A DNA stretch of 64,000 nt from Luteimonas galliterrae (GCF_023374055.1 NZ_JAMBEP010000001.1:2232001-2296000), one strand, 5' to 3'. Shown: positions 41,821-51,663, counted from the first letter of the stretch. The notes: generated by a model from the letters alone, not told the origin. A program made the numbers and translations.

Positions 41821-42090
41821 TCAGGCCGGCTGGTGTTGTTGGATATGCGCCGACAGCGCGCGCAACGATCCGAACGCGCGGCGATTTTCCTCGTTGTCGG
41901 ACTTCAGCTGGAAGCCGTAGCGCTTGCTGATGGCCAGCGCCAATTCCAGCGCGTCGATCGAATCCAGCCCCAGTCCGGCGCCGAACAACGGCGCCTCCGG
42001 GTCGATGTCGGCGGCGGCGACGCCTTCCAGGTTCAGGCTTTCGATCAGCAGTTCGGCGAGTTCTTGTTCGGCTGGGCTTTGCGTGGACAT
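41821..42090 (-). CDS. xanC: Acyl carrier protein of the pigment pathway
   Basis: The 89-residue carrier has the phosphopantetheine site GLGLDSIDALEL with Ser44, and the acidic helical profile of an ACP. In Xanthomonas, XanC carries the 3-hydroxybenzoyl starter and growing chain for xanthomonadin; position and partners here support the same role. It heads the minus-strand pigment operon and is divergent from the second flavoenzyme gene. Only one carrier is seen in the window, whereas many aryl polyene clusters encode two. The xanC name is by analogy. Confidence 0.88.
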   Translation of the reverse strand: MSTQSPAEQELAELLIESLNLEGVAAADIDPEAPLFGAGLGLDSIDALELALAISKRYGFQLKSDNEENRRAFGSLRALSAHIQQHQPA

Positions 42091-42167
42091 GTTCGGTTCC
42101 GTGTGAAGTGCGCCCGATGGCGGCCGTGGAAGGCCGCGGTATCATTTGCGCCTGGCGAAATGATCGC

Positions 42168-43514
42168 ATGGCCCGGCAGTTACCGCGAATGACCCCCATC
42201 CCTGAGGACACGGACGTACTGGTGATCGGCGGCGGTCCGGCCGGTTCCACGGCGGCCACGCTGCTGGCGCGCAAAGGCTGGCGGGTCGTTCAGCTTGAGA
42301 AGGCCGCGCACCCGCGCTTTCACATCGGCGAGTCGCTGCTGCCGATGAACCTGCCCATCCTCGAGCGCCTGGGCGTGCTGGACCGGGTCCGCGACATGGG
42401 CATCTTCAAGCCCGGCGCCGAGTTCCCCGTCGACGATACCAACTACAACACCTTCCGCTTCGAGCGCGCGCTCGATCCGAAATTCCCCTACGCCTACCAG
42501 GTCAAGCGCGAGCAGTTCGACCAGATGCTGTTCGAGCACGCCCGCGCCAACGGCGTCGATGCGCGCGAACGGGTCGAAGTGCTGCGGATGGATTTCGGCG
42601 GCGACGGCCGCCCGGCGCTGGCCCATGCGCGCAACGCCGATGGCGAAGAATTCGCCATCCGGCCGCGCTACGTCGTCGACGCCAGCGGCCGCGACACCTT
42701 CTTCGGCAACAAGTTCAAGCTCAAGCAGAAGAGCGGCAAACACCAGTCCGCGGCGATCTTCAGCCATTTCACCGGCGTCGAGCGCCGTCCCGGCGAGGAT
42801 GCCGGCAACATCACCGTGCAGCGCTTCGCGCACGGCTGGATGTGGCTGATCCCGCTGCAGAACGACGTGATGAGCGTGGGCGCGGTGTGCTTCCCCGAAT
42901 ACCTCAAGCAGCGCCGCGGCGAGACCGAGAGCTTCCTGATGAAGACGCTGGAGTCCGAGCCGCAGGTGTGGGCGCGGATGCGCGGCGCGCAGCGCGTGGC
43001 GCCGGTGCACGTGACCGGCAACTATTCCTACACCTGCTCGCGCATGACCGGGCCGGGCTGGGTGATGGTGGGCGACGCCTACGCCTTCGTCGATCCGGTG
43101 TTCTCCTCGGGCGTCTATCTGGGCATGAACAGCGCCGAACAGGCCGCGGAAGTGGTCGACGGCGCGCTGCGCGACCCGGGCCGCGAGCCGGCGCTGCAAA
43201 AAGCCATGGAGAAGCGCTTGCGGCGCGGCCTGAAGCATTTCACCTGGTTCATCTACCGCTTCACCACGCCGGTCATGCAACGCTTGTTCAACGAGCCGCG
43301 CAACTATTGGCAGATTGAACAGGCGGTGATCTCGATGCTGGCCGGAGACGTGTTCGACAACCGCGCGGTGCTGCGCCGCCTGCGCGCGTTCCGCACGATC
43401 TACGCGCTGACCGCGCTGCGGATGGCGCCGTCGGCGTTCCGCGGCTGGCTGCGCCGGCGCCGCCAGGTGGGCGTGGAAGTCAGCGGCGACACGCTGCAAC
43501 CCGGCAATCCATGA
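42168..43514 (+). CDS. FAD-dependent halogenase-like protein 2 of the pigment cluster
   Basis: The 448-residue flavoprotein has the FAD motif DVLVIGGGPAGSTAATLLA, HIGESLLPMN, and at residues 224-229 WMWLIP, an exact WxWxIP halogenase signature. VMVGDAYAFVDPVFSSGVYL is the second FAD-binding segment. It is the better halogenase candidate of the two in the cluster. The start may be 42168 or 42189 (seven residues shorter); neither has a strong ribosome binding site. A TATCAT box lies about 22 nt upstream of 42168. It overlaps xanB2 by ATGA, linking modification and starter supply. Confidence 0.85.
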   Translation: MARQLPRMTPIPEDTDVLVIGGGPAGSTAATLLARKGWRVVQLEKAAHPRFHIGESLLPMNLPILERLGVLDRVRDMGIFKPGAEFPVDDTNYNTFRFERALDPKFPYAYQVKREQFDQMLFEHARANGVDARERVEVLRMDFGGDGRPALAHARNADGEEFAIRPRYVVDASGRDTFFGNKFKLKQKSGKHQSAAIFSHFTGVERRPGEDAGNITVQRFAHGWMWLIPLQNDVMSVGAVCFPEYLKQRRGETESFLMKTLESEPQVWARMRGAQRVAPVHVTGNYSYTCSRMTGPGWVMVGDAYAFVDPVFSSGVYLGMNSAEQAAEVVDGALRDPGREPALQKAMEKRLRRGLKHFTWFIYRFTTPVMQRLFNEPRNYWQIEQAVISMLAGDVFDNRAVLRRLRAFRTIYALTALRMAPSAFRGWLRRRRQVGVEVSGDTLQPGNP

Positions 43515-44527
43515 GCGCGCAACCCGACCATCTGCACGCGCCGCGGCTGGACGTCGATTACGTCGACGCCGCTACGCCCGGCGCCCTGCTCGCGCACCCC
43601 GACACGCTGGCGGTGCTGGGCTTCGGCCGCGACGCGCCGCACGCGGACGATCCACGCTACCTGCGCGTGCCGCTGCAGCCTTACCTGGGCGCCGCGCCTT
43701 TCGAAGTCTGGCGCACGCAGCAGCCGGTGACGCGCGGGCGCGACGGCGAAATCGCTTGGGCCTGCGACGGACGCTTGCAGTTCGGCGTGATCGAAGTGGA
43801 CGAGAGCGCCTACGCCATCGACGGCAAGGCGGGCATCGTTGCGGCGTCGGCGCACGCCTACGAGCGGTTGACCGCCTTCATCCGCGACAGCGGTTATCCG
43901 CATCTGCTGCGCATCTGGAACTATCTGGACGCGATCACGCTGGGCGACGGCGATGCCGAACGTTACCGGCAGTTCTGCGTCGGCCGCGCGCGCGGCCTGG
44001 GCGATTTCGATCCCGCCACGCTGCCTGCGGCGACCGCGATCGGCCGCTGCGACGACGACCGCGTGCTGCAGATCTACTGGCTGGCCGCGCGCACGCCCGG
44101 CACGCCGGTCGAGAATCCACGCCAGGTCAGCGCCTACCGCTACCCGCGCCAGCACGGCCCGCAGGCGCCCAGCTTCGCGCGGGCGATGCTGCCGCCGACC
44201 TACAGCCGCACGCCGCTGCTGCTGTCGGGCACCGCCAGCGTGGTCGGCCACGCCTCGCAGCACGAAGGCGAACTGCTGGCGCAATTGGACGAGACCTTCG
44301 CCAATTTCGACAGCCTGCTGGCCGCTGCGCGGCAACGGCAACCCGCGCTGCCCGCGCGCTTCGGCGCCGGCACCCGGCTCAAGGTTTACGTGCGCGACGC
44401 GCACGACCTGCCCACCGTCGCCGGCGCCCTGCAGGCGCGCTTCGGCGACAGCGTGCCGCGCGTCCTCCTGCATGCCGCCATCTGCCGCCGCGAACTGTGC
44501 GTGGAAATCGACGGCGTCCACGGTTGA
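43511..44527 (+). CDS. xanB2: XanB2-like chorismatase (3- and 4-hydroxybenzoate synthase)
   Basis: The 338-residue protein matches the chorismatase family (FkbO/Hyg5/XanB2), with the segment FARAMLPPTYSRTPLLLSGT then ASVVGHASQHEGEL in the RidA-like half, and a C-terminal ELCVEIDGVHG containing the conserved acidic residue. In Xanthomonas, XanB2 hydrolyses chorismate to 3-hydroxybenzoate (pigment starter) and 4-hydroxybenzoate (ubiquinone precursor, quorum signal). It starts within the flavoenzyme stop (ATGA). Its presence is the strongest single argument for a xanthomonadin-type product. Confidence 0.93.
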   Translation: MSAQPDHLHAPRLDVDYVDAATPGALLAHPDTLAVLGFGRDAPHADDPRYLRVPLQPYLGAAPFEVWRTQQPVTRGRDGEIAWACDGRLQFGVIEVDESAYAIDGKAGIVAASAHAYERLTAFIRDSGYPHLLRIWNYLDAITLGDGDAERYRQFCVGRARGLGDFDPATLPAATAIGRCDDDRVLQIYWLAARTPGTPVENPRQVSAYRYPRQHGPQAPSFARAMLPPTYSRTPLLLSGTASVVGHASQHEGELLAQLDETFANFDSLLAAARQRQPALPARFGAGTRLKVYVRDAHDLPTVAGALQARFGDSVPRVLLHAAICRRELCVEIDGVHG

Positions 44528-45405
44528 CGCTCGCCGCTTTGTAGAGCGGAGCTTGCCCCGCTGCCTTTGCTTGGGGTTTGTGGCGACCTGCCGGCCTTTC
44601 AGGCCGGAGTTTCGTCCGCTAAAGCTGCGGCCGAGGTGACCTTCGGCAAGCTCAAGGCATGTCTTCTTTTTGTGGACCCAAAAAGAGAAATCGCCAAAGA
44701 AAAAGGGGGTTTGGAAGGGATTGCGGCGAGCGGCTCCCCCGTGTGCTTGGCCTCCGTCGCTTCGACATTGAGATTCGAGGCGATCGACCCGAACGACTCC
44801 TTAGCGCAAATCCGCAAAAGCCGCGTCACCCATCCGCTACGAATCAAAATCTAGTACCTGCGTAAGAAGGTCATCCACGACGAAAGCTTAGGCCGCTGGC
44901 GGACTTTCAGGTGCGAGGCATCGCACCGCAGTTCAGGCCCTTTCTTGGGTTACTTTCTTTGGGCCAGCAAAGAAAGTGACCCGCGCGCAGCGCGGAAGCC
45001 TTTGTCCGTGGCGCGAGCCGCAGCGCAAGCGGCGAGGACGCGGGCCTGGATCCCGGCCTTCGCCGGGATGACGGCTTAAGGGCAAGGGCAAGAGCAAGAT
45101 GGGTCCCAGCGTTCGCTGGGATGACGGCTTAAAAAAGCAAACGGCATTAAAGCAAACGGCCTAAGAGCAACAGCAGCAGAGCAAGCTCCGCTCTACAGAG
45201 CCGGAGCAAGACAAGGGCAGCCGAGCAAGCTCTGCTCTACAGAACAGAGCAAACACGCCGGACCCCGGCATGCGCCGGAATGGCGGCGTGAAAGGATTAG
45301 AGCAGCGGGGCGAACCCACTCTACAAAGGCCGACGGTATTGAACGACGCAGGGTTGCCCGCATACTGCCGAGTACGGCGATCGCGCCGATCGAGAGGAAC
45401 CGAAA
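44528..45405. other. Gene-free, repeat-rich region
   Basis: This 878-bp stretch contains no supported gene. It starts with a GTAGAGCGGAGCTTGCCCCG arm (44541), continues with sequence of the CTTTTTGTGGACCCAAAAAG and GTTACTTTCTTTGGGCCAGC types, and then carries serial arms: CTGGATCCCGGCCTTCGCCG (45048), GGTCCCAGCGTTCGCTGGGA (45096), GCAAGCTCCGCTCTACAGAG (45181) and a further decayed copy at 45222-45241. Short ORFs here (for example 44567-44854) are repeat-derived and not credible proteins. Confidence 0.75.
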
Positions 45406-45654
45406 ATGGGGCTGTTCAGTCTGCTGTGGGGCATCCTGGCGATGCTGTGGATGGTGCTGGCGCTGATCCCGGTGATCGGCATCACCAACTGGTTGCTGAT
45501 CCCGTTCGCCGCCATCGGCGCGCTGATCGCGGCGATCGGCATCGCGCTCACGTCGCCCGGGAAGCGCGGCCGTGCCAAGGCCGGCCTGGTGCTCAACGGC
45601 ATCGTGATCGTAGTGGCCGTAGTGCGGCTGAGCATGTTCGGCGGCCTGCTCTGA
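45406..45654 (+). CDS. Small hydrophobic membrane protein
   Basis: The 82-residue protein has about three membrane segments: LWGILAMLWMVLALIPVIGI, LIPFAAIGALIAAIGIAL and, after a basic loop SPGKRGRAKAG, LVLNGIVIVVAVVRLSMF. GAGAGG precedes the ATG. No function is recognised. A GC-rich hairpin (GCGGACCGG/CCGGTCCGC at 45681-45701) follows without a T tract. Confidence 0.75.
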   Translation: MGLFSLLWGILAMLWMVLALIPVIGITNWLLIPFAAIGALIAAIGIALTSPGKRGRAKAGLVLNGIVIVVAVVRLSMFGGLL

Positions 45655-45868
45655 TCGCAGAGAGCCATAGGCATACAGAAGCGGACCGGCACCCGGTCCG
45701 CAGACTCGAGCATGAAGCATGCCGGGCGCATGCCCGGCGCGATCGCGCGCGGTTATCGGCGCCAATGCGGACCGTACCGGCCAAAACGTAACATCCCTGC
45801 AACGCCATAACGCAGTGCAGCAAAAGCGGGCCAAAGAACCGCATCGCCCAGCACGGGGCGCCCTCTTG

Positions 45869-45884
45869 TTTTTCACGCGAAACG
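45869..45884. promoter_or_regulatory. Imperfect parS-like palindrome
   Basis: TTTTTCACGCGAAACG matches the general parS consensus TGTTTCACGTGAAACA at 13 of 16 positions. It lies in the 337-bp gene-free gap before the exported small-protein gene. ParA and ParB are encoded 13 kb away. The mismatch in the central CACGTG makes binding uncertain. Confidence 0.2.
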
Positions 45885-45991
45885 GGGAGCACACTCGGCC
45901 GGCGAACACCGCAACCCCCTGTTTGCGACACGTCGCCGCCATCGCGCAAAGCGGTGCGCGAACCTTTCACGCCACCCCCGGGGAAACAAAC

Positions 45992-46369
45992 ATGAGGACT
46001 ACCATCGCAGGCTGCGCATTGCCAGGCTTGTTGCTCGGCGTATGTTTCGCAGCGACCGCAGCAACACCGCAGCATTCTGCAGTAGACGCCAAGACCGGCA
46101 AGCTGTTGCGCGCGCCGACCGCGCAAGAACGCAGCAGCATGGCCAAGACCGTCGCCGCCCGGCAACGCACGCTGAAGCAGCCGCGCACCGAAGCCGAAGC
46201 CAAGCCCACGCTCAGGAACACGCCCAACGGCACCGGCGCGACGATGCAGGTTCCGACCAACCTGTGGAGCAGCCTCGCCGTGCAGAGGGATGCGCAAGGC
46301 AACCTGCGCGTGCGCGAATACGAAGGCAACGAGCCCGCACCGGTCCTAGACGCGGAGGAAGTGAAATGA
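45992..46369 (+). CDS. Exported small protein (post-PEP-CTERM-1-domain-like)
   Basis: The 125-residue product has a signal peptide (RTTIAGCALPGLLLGVCFAA). The mature protein includes DAKTGKLLRAPTAQERSSMA and an acidic end PAPVLDAEEVK, resembling short exported proteins annotated with a post-PEP-CTERM-1 domain. Its stop overlaps the ATG of the metallopeptidase gene (ATGA), so the two are coupled and probably act together, perhaps as inhibitor or chaperone; that role is inferred. The region 45655-45991 upstream holds hairpins but no gene. Confidence 0.7.
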   Translation: MRTTIAGCALPGLLLGVCFAATAATPQHSAVDAKTGKLLRAPTAQERSSMAKTVAARQRTLKQPRTEAEAKPTLRNTPNGTGATMQVPTNLWSSLAVQRDAQGNLRVREYEGNEPAPVLDAEEVK

Positions 46370-47964
46370 AAAAGTCACTCCTACTGCTGAGCACCGCCAT
46401 CGCGCTCGCGCTGTCCGTTTCTGCGCAGGCCGCCGAAGTCATCCCGGTAGTGTTCGACGATCCGGGCGAAGGCTATAACGATCCCACTCCCGTCGCGCCC
46501 GTGGGCGGCAATCCGGGCACCACGCGCGGACAGCAGCGCCTGATCGTCGCGCAGTTCGCCGCCAAGCTCTGGGGTTCGGTGTTGCAGAGCGATGTGCCGA
46601 TCTTCGTCGGCGCGCAGTTCAATCCGCTCGGTGCGAACGTGCTCGGTTCGGCCGGCGCGAGTTTCGTGTTCGACGATTTCGCGCCCGGCATCGTGCCCAA
46701 TACCTGGTACAGCTCGGCCCTGGCCGATGCGATCGCCGGCGCGGACCTGAATCCGGGTTTCACCGACATCGGTTCGCAGTACAGCTCCGACTTCGATTTC
46801 TATTACGGCCTCGACGGCCAGACCCCGGCCGGGCAGGTCAATTTCCTCGACGTGGCGATGCACGAGTTCGGCCACGGCCTGGGTTTCCAGAACTTCGAGA
46901 ACGAAGCCGCGGGTACGTTCCTGCAAGGCCAGCAGGACATCTACTCGGTCTTCACCTTCGACAATACCCAGGCCAAGTTCTGGACCGCGATGACCGTCGC
47001 CGAGCGCCAAGCCTCCGCGCTCAACTACGGCAAAGTGGTGTTCACCGGCGCCAGCGCCGTCGCAGGCGCGGGCCTGATCCTCGACGACCGCACGGCGTTC
47101 CGGGCGACCGCGCCGGCCGGCCTGGTCGGCGAATACGAGTACGGCACGGCCGGTTTCGGCGCGCCGGTTTCGCCGAGCAACTTCACCGGCACGGTCATCG
47201 TCGCCACCGACGCGGCCGACGCGGCGGGTCCGTCGACCACCGACGGCTGCAGCCCGATCAGCAACGCAGCGGCGGTCGCCGGCAAGATCGCGTTGATGGA
47301 CCGCGGCACCTGCGGCTTCATCGTCAAAGTGAAGAATGCGCAGAACGCGGGCGCGATCGGCGCGATCATCGCCGACAACGCCCCGGGCACGCCGCCGCCG
47401 GGATTGGGCGGCGCCGATCCGACCATCACGATCCCATCGATCCGGATCACGCTGGCCGACGGCAACGCGTTCAAGGCGGCGATGCCGGGCGTGCAGGTCA
47501 CCTTCACCGTCGACCCGACCAAGCTGCAGGGCGCCGACGATCTCGGCCGTCCGCGCCTGTTCATGCCCAACCCGGTGCAGGGCGGCTCGTCCGGTTCGCA
47601 TTACGACACCGCGACTTCGCCCAACACGCTGATGGAGCCCTCGATCAATGCGACGTTGCTGTCGACCTACAACATCGACATCACGCCGAACCTGCTCAAG
47701 GACACAGGCTGGACGCTCAACGACGGCAACGCCAAGATCGGCGGAACCTGCGATACCGGCGTGGACGTGGTCAACGACGTGGGCATCATCATCGGCGCCA
47801 ACATCCAGGCGTTCGACGACCTGTGCCGCACCTACGCCAACGGCGGCCGCGCCAAGTACATGCGCTGCATGACCGACCACAACAATCAGTTGAAGCAACT
47901 CGGCCTGATCGACCGCAACCAGCACGTCGCCGTGCGCGCTTGCGTCGCCCAGACCGCGCCGTAA
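46366..47964 (+). CDS. Secreted metallopeptidase with PA domain
   Basis: The 532-residue protein has a signal peptide (KKSLLLLSTAIALALSVSAQ). Its zinc motif is HEFGHGLGFQN (His166, Glu167, His170), of the form HExxHxxGxxN, with Asn where metzincins have the third His. A protease-associated domain follows (VATDAADAAGPS, KIALMDRGTCGFIVKVKNAQ, AGAIGAIIADN). SPNTLMEPSINA near residue 423 could supply a Met-turn. The C-terminal region has four Cys. GGAGG lies before the ATG. It is coupled to the preceding small gene and followed by a terminator. Confidence 0.85.
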   Translation: MKKSLLLLSTAIALALSVSAQAAEVIPVVFDDPGEGYNDPTPVAPVGGNPGTTRGQQRLIVAQFAAKLWGSVLQSDVPIFVGAQFNPLGANVLGSAGASFVFDDFAPGIVPNTWYSSALADAIAGADLNPGFTDIGSQYSSDFDFYYGLDGQTPAGQVNFLDVAMHEFGHGLGFQNFENEAAGTFLQGQQDIYSVFTFDNTQAKFWTAMTVAERQASALNYGKVVFTGASAVAGAGLILDDRTAFRATAPAGLVGEYEYGTAGFGAPVSPSNFTGTVIVATDAADAAGPSTTDGCSPISNAAAVAGKIALMDRGTCGFIVKVKNAQNAGAIGAIIADNAPGTPPPGLGGADPTITIPSIRITLADGNAFKAAMPGVQVTFTVDPTKLQGADDLGRPRLFMPNPVQGGSSGSHYDTATSPNTLMEPSINATLLSTYNIDITPNLLKDTGWTLNDGNAKIGGTCDTGVDVVNDVGIIIGANIQAFDDLCRTYANGGRAKYMRCMTDHNNQLKQLGLIDRNQHVAVRACVAQTAP

Positions 47965-47991
47965 GCCTTGCCGCCCGTTGCGCGGCAACCG

Positions 47992-48019
47992 ACCGGCGCC
48001 CTCGTGGCGCCGGTTTTTT
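47992..48019 (+). terminator. Intrinsic terminator after the metallopeptidase gene
   Basis: ACCGGCGCC and GGCGCCGGT form a 9-bp stem with a CTCGT loop, followed by a run of T residues. It ends the small-protein/metallopeptidase operon just before hemB. Confidence 0.88.
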
Positions 48020-48021
48020 AG

Positions 48022-49044
<1,023 letters not shown>

Positions 49045-49059
49045 CACGCGGCACCGACC

Positions 49060-49500
49060 ATGTCCTCTGCAACGCCCGCCATTCGCAACGCCACTCCGCA
49101 AGATGCGGCGGAGATCGCGCGCCTGTCTGCGCAATTGGGCTATCCCGCGTCGCCGGAAACCTTCGCTGCGCGGCTGCAAAAACTACTCGAGTCGCCGCGG
49201 CATGCGGTACTGGTCGCGGCCGAGGGCACGCGGCTCAGCGGCTTCGTGGCCACCGAACAGCGCATGTCGCTGGAACTCGGCGAGCGCGTGGAGATCGTCG
49301 CGCTGGTGGTGGACGCCGGCGCCAGGCGCACGGGCGTGGGCAAGGCCCTGGTCGCGGCGGCGGAGCAATGGGCCATCGATATCGGCACGCCGGACGTGTT
49401 CCTGCGCTCCAACATCCTGCGCCAGGAATCGCACCCGTTCTACGAAAGCCTCGGCTACACGCGCACCAAGACGCAGCACGCGTACACCAAACCGCTGTAG
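49060..49500 (+). CDS. GNAT-family N-acetyltransferase
   Basis: The 146-residue protein has the acetyl-CoA binding loop ARRTGVGKALVAAAEQWA after the strand VEIVALVVDAG, and the closing helix-strand FYESLGYTRTKTQHAY. It lies 15 nt after hemB and is probably cotranscribed with it. Substrate unknown. Confidence 0.9.
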   Translation: MSSATPAIRNATPQDAAEIARLSAQLGYPASPETFAARLQKLLESPRHAVLVAAEGTRLSGFVATEQRMSLELGERVEIVALVVDAGARRTGVGKALVAAAEQWAIDIGTPDVFLRSNILRQESHPFYESLGYTRTKTQHAYTKPL

Positions 49501-49518
49501 GGCGAGCCCTGGCCCACC

Positions 49519-50403
49519 CTACGTGCAGCCGTTTTTGCCGACGGCGTTCGGCGCGCGTACCCGGTAGATGTCCATGCCGCCGGCTTTCGGCGCCTTGGCC
49601 GATCCGCTCACCAGCATTTCGCCTGGCTTGTCGGCGTCGAGCACCGGGCCGAGCGTGTAGCCGTCCGCCGTGTTGAACGACAGCGTCCACGGCGCGGAGC
49701 CAGCATAGGCCTTGCCGTCGCAATGCGCGACCAGCAGCCGGATCGGCTGTTTTTCCACGTCGTCGGACTGCGCGTAGACGATGGTCTTGCCGTCGCCGAC
49801 CCAGGCCGCATCGAACTCGTCCGCCGCCGTGTTGACGCCCGGCACCGGCTGCGGATCGACGAACGCCTTGCCGTCCCAGTGCGCGACCAGCAAGTCGTGG
49901 CGGCCGGCGCCGCCGAAGCCATCGCTGGCGAACAACAGGCGCTGGCCGTCGCGGCTCGGCGTCGGCGCCCATTCGTCGCCCTTGCCGTTCACGCCGGGGC
50001 CGAGATTCTCGGGTCGGCCGAAGCCGCCGTCCGCATCGATGGCGACGCGATACAGGTCGTCGCCGCCGAAACCGCCCTCGCGGTTGGAGAAGAAATAGAG
50101 CCACTTGCCGTCCGCGCTGAGAAGCGGATCGAAATCGTTGGCCGTGGAATTGACCGCCAGCGGTTGCGGATCCGACCAGCGGCCTTCGGTCAGCCGCGCC
50201 TGCCAGAGATCCCAGCCGCCGGCGCCGCCCTTACGGTTGGTACTGCCCCATACGATGCGCCGCCCGTCCGGGCTGACGCTGGCGCGGACTTCACTGTCCC
50301 GGGTCGACACTACGCCCATGCCCTCGATGCCGAATTCGGCGAAACCGGCGCTGGCGGCGGCCGGGAGTAAGATGGCCATTGCGGCGAGCGGTAAGCGTTT
50401 CAC
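49519..50403 (-). CDS. Exported PD40/TolB-type beta-propeller protein
   Basis: The 294-residue protein starts with GTG and a signal peptide (KRLPLAAMAILLPAAASA). The mature part consists of PD40-like repeats (SVSPDGRRIVWGSTN, LLSADGKWLYFFSNREGG, TPSRDGQRLLFASDGFGG) forming a likely beta-propeller, as in TolB-like periplasmic proteins. No catalytic motif is seen. It is convergent with the GNAT gene and divergent from aroE. A scaffold or binding role is likely but unspecified. Confidence 0.83.
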   Translation of the reverse strand: MKRLPLAAMAILLPAAASAGFAEFGIEGMGVVSTRDSEVRASVSPDGRRIVWGSTNRKGGAGGWDLWQARLTEGRWSDPQPLAVNSTANDFDPLLSADGKWLYFFSNREGGFGGDDLYRVAIDADGGFGRPENLGPGVNGKGDEWAPTPSRDGQRLLFASDGFGGAGRHDLLVAHWDGKAFVDPQPVPGVNTAADEFDAAWVGDGKTIVYAQSDDVEKQPIRLLVAHCDGKAYAGSAPWTLSFNTADGYTLGPVLDADKPGEMLVSGSAKAPKAGGMDIYRVRAPNAVGKNGCT

Positions 50404-50457
50404 CGATAAAACCCCTGGTTCCGGTCGTTTGTCCCCAGTCTAGAGCGAGTCCTCGGT

Positions 50458-51303
50458 ATGGCGATACCCCGTTTTGCCGTCCTGGCGCATCCTGTCGCGC
50501 ATTCGCTGTCGCCGCGCATCCATGCCAGTTTCGGCCGGCAGATGTCGATTGCGCTGGACTATTCTGCGATCGACGCCACGGCGGAAGAATTCGGCAACGC
50601 GCTCGGCGCATTCGCCGCGTCGGGCGGCGTCGGCGCCAACATCACCCTGCCGCACAAGCAGCGCGCGGCAGCGGCCTGCGACACGCTCAGCGAACGCGCG
50701 CGGCGCGCCGGAGCCGCCAACACGCTGACCCGCGGCGCGACCGGCTGGCACGGAGACAACACCGACGGCGTCGGCCTGGTGCGCGACCTCACCGGCCGGC
50801 ATGCGTTGGACCTGCGCGCGCGGCGCACGCTGCTGATCGGCGCCGGCGGCGCGGCGCGCGGCGTGGCGCCGGCGTTGCTGGATGCGGGCATCGGTGATCT
50901 GTTCATCGTCAACCGCACGCCCGAGCGCGCCGATGCGCTGGCCGATGCGCTGGAACAGCCCGGGCGGGTGCATCCGCGCTATCTCGACGACCTCAAGGCG
51001 CTGGGCGAATTCGACCTGATCGTCAACGCCACGTCGGCCGCACGCGAAGGCGCGATGCCGGCGTTGCCGATGTCCCTGGCCGGCGCGCGCACGGCCGCCG
51101 TCGATCTCAGCTACGGCGAAGTGGCGATTCCGTTCCTGGCCTGGGCCCGCGCGGCGGGCGCGCACGACGCCATCGATGGCCTGGGCATGCTGGTGGAACA
51201 GGCGGCGGAAAGCTTCGCGCTGTGGCACGGCGCGCGCCCGGACACCGATCCGGTGTTCGCCGAGCTGCGCGAGCACCGCGCCGCGCTGGTCACCGCGGAC
51301 TGA
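50458..51303 (+). CDS. aroE: Shikimate dehydrogenase
   Basis: AroE reduces 3-dehydroshikimate to shikimate with NADPH on the way to chorismate, the substrate of XanB2. The 281-residue protein has the shikimate pocket ([25 protein letters not shown] with the catalytic Lys, [13 protein letters not shown] with the catalytic Asp), the NADP loop [16 protein letters not shown] and NRTPERAD. It is immediately followed by the YkgJ-type gene. Proximity to the pigment cluster may be coincidental. Confidence 0.95.
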   Translation: MAIPRFAVLAHPVAHSLSPRIHASFGRQMSIALDYSAIDATAEEFGNALGAFAASGGVGANITLPHKQRAAAACDTLSERARRAGAANTLTRGATGWHGDNTDGVGLVRDLTGRHALDLRARRTLLIGAGGAARGVAPALLDAGIGDLFIVNRTPERADALADALEQPGRVHPRYLDDLKALGEFDLIVNATSAAREGAMPALPMSLAGARTAAVDLSYGEVAIPFLAWARAAGAHDAIDGLGMLVEQAAESFALWHGARPDTDPVFAELREHRAALVTAD

Positions 51304-51311
51304 GCGCGGAG

Positions 51312-51578
51312 ATGGACTGCCGCGACGGCTGCGGCGCCTGCTGCATCGCCCCGTCGATCACTTCGCCGATACCCGGCATGCCGTTCGGCAAGCCGGCGGG
51401 CATTCCCTGCGTGCAGCTGGACGACGATTACCGCTGCCGCTTGTTCGGCAGGCCGGAGCGGCCGAAATTCTGCGCGTCGCTGCGTCCGCAGAGGCCGATG
51501 TGCGGCGAAGATCGCGCCGCGGCGTTCGCCATCATCGATGCGCTGGAGATCGCGACGCGGCCAACCGCGCTTTCGTAA
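51312..51578 (+). CDS. YkgJ-family cysteine-cluster protein
   Basis: The 88-residue protein has a Cys-rich zinc or iron-binding pattern: MDCRDGCGACC at the start, then GIPCVQLDDDYRCRLF, PKFCASLRP and PMCGED. It matches the YkgJ/CxxCxxCC family of unknown function. The ATG at 51312 lies 8 nt after the aroE stop. The TAA stop comes from the palindromic repeat beginning at 51575. Confidence 0.87.
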   Translation: MDCRDGCGACCIAPSITSPIPGMPFGKPAGIPCVQLDDDYRCRLFGRPERPKFCASLRPQRPMCGEDRAAAFAIIDALEIATRPTALS

Positions 51579-51654
51579 GAGCGGCTTCAGCCGCGAGCTT
51601 TTGCAGACCTCGGAAGCTAGCCGCGTAAGAGCTCGCGGCTGAAGCCGCTCTTAC
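51575..51654. repeat. GTAAGAGCGG..CGCTCTTAC inverted repeat
   Basis: The arms GTAAGAGCGGCTTCAGCCGC and GCGGCTGAAGCCGCTCTTAC are exact reverse complements. The first TAA of the element terminates the YkgJ gene. It separates that gene from the convergent carbonic anhydrase gene. Confidence 0.88.
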
Positions 51655-51663
51655 GAAAAGCGG

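Noticed and set aside
44567-44854. 95-residue open frame between xanB2 and the small membrane protein gene
   Set aside because: It overlaps interspersed repeat sequence and has no ribosome binding site or recognisable domain; the frames on both strands are open there because of the repeat.
45681-45701. Terminator after the 82-residue membrane protein gene
   Set aside because: The hairpin is strong but has no T tract on either strand, so it is not called as an intrinsic terminator.
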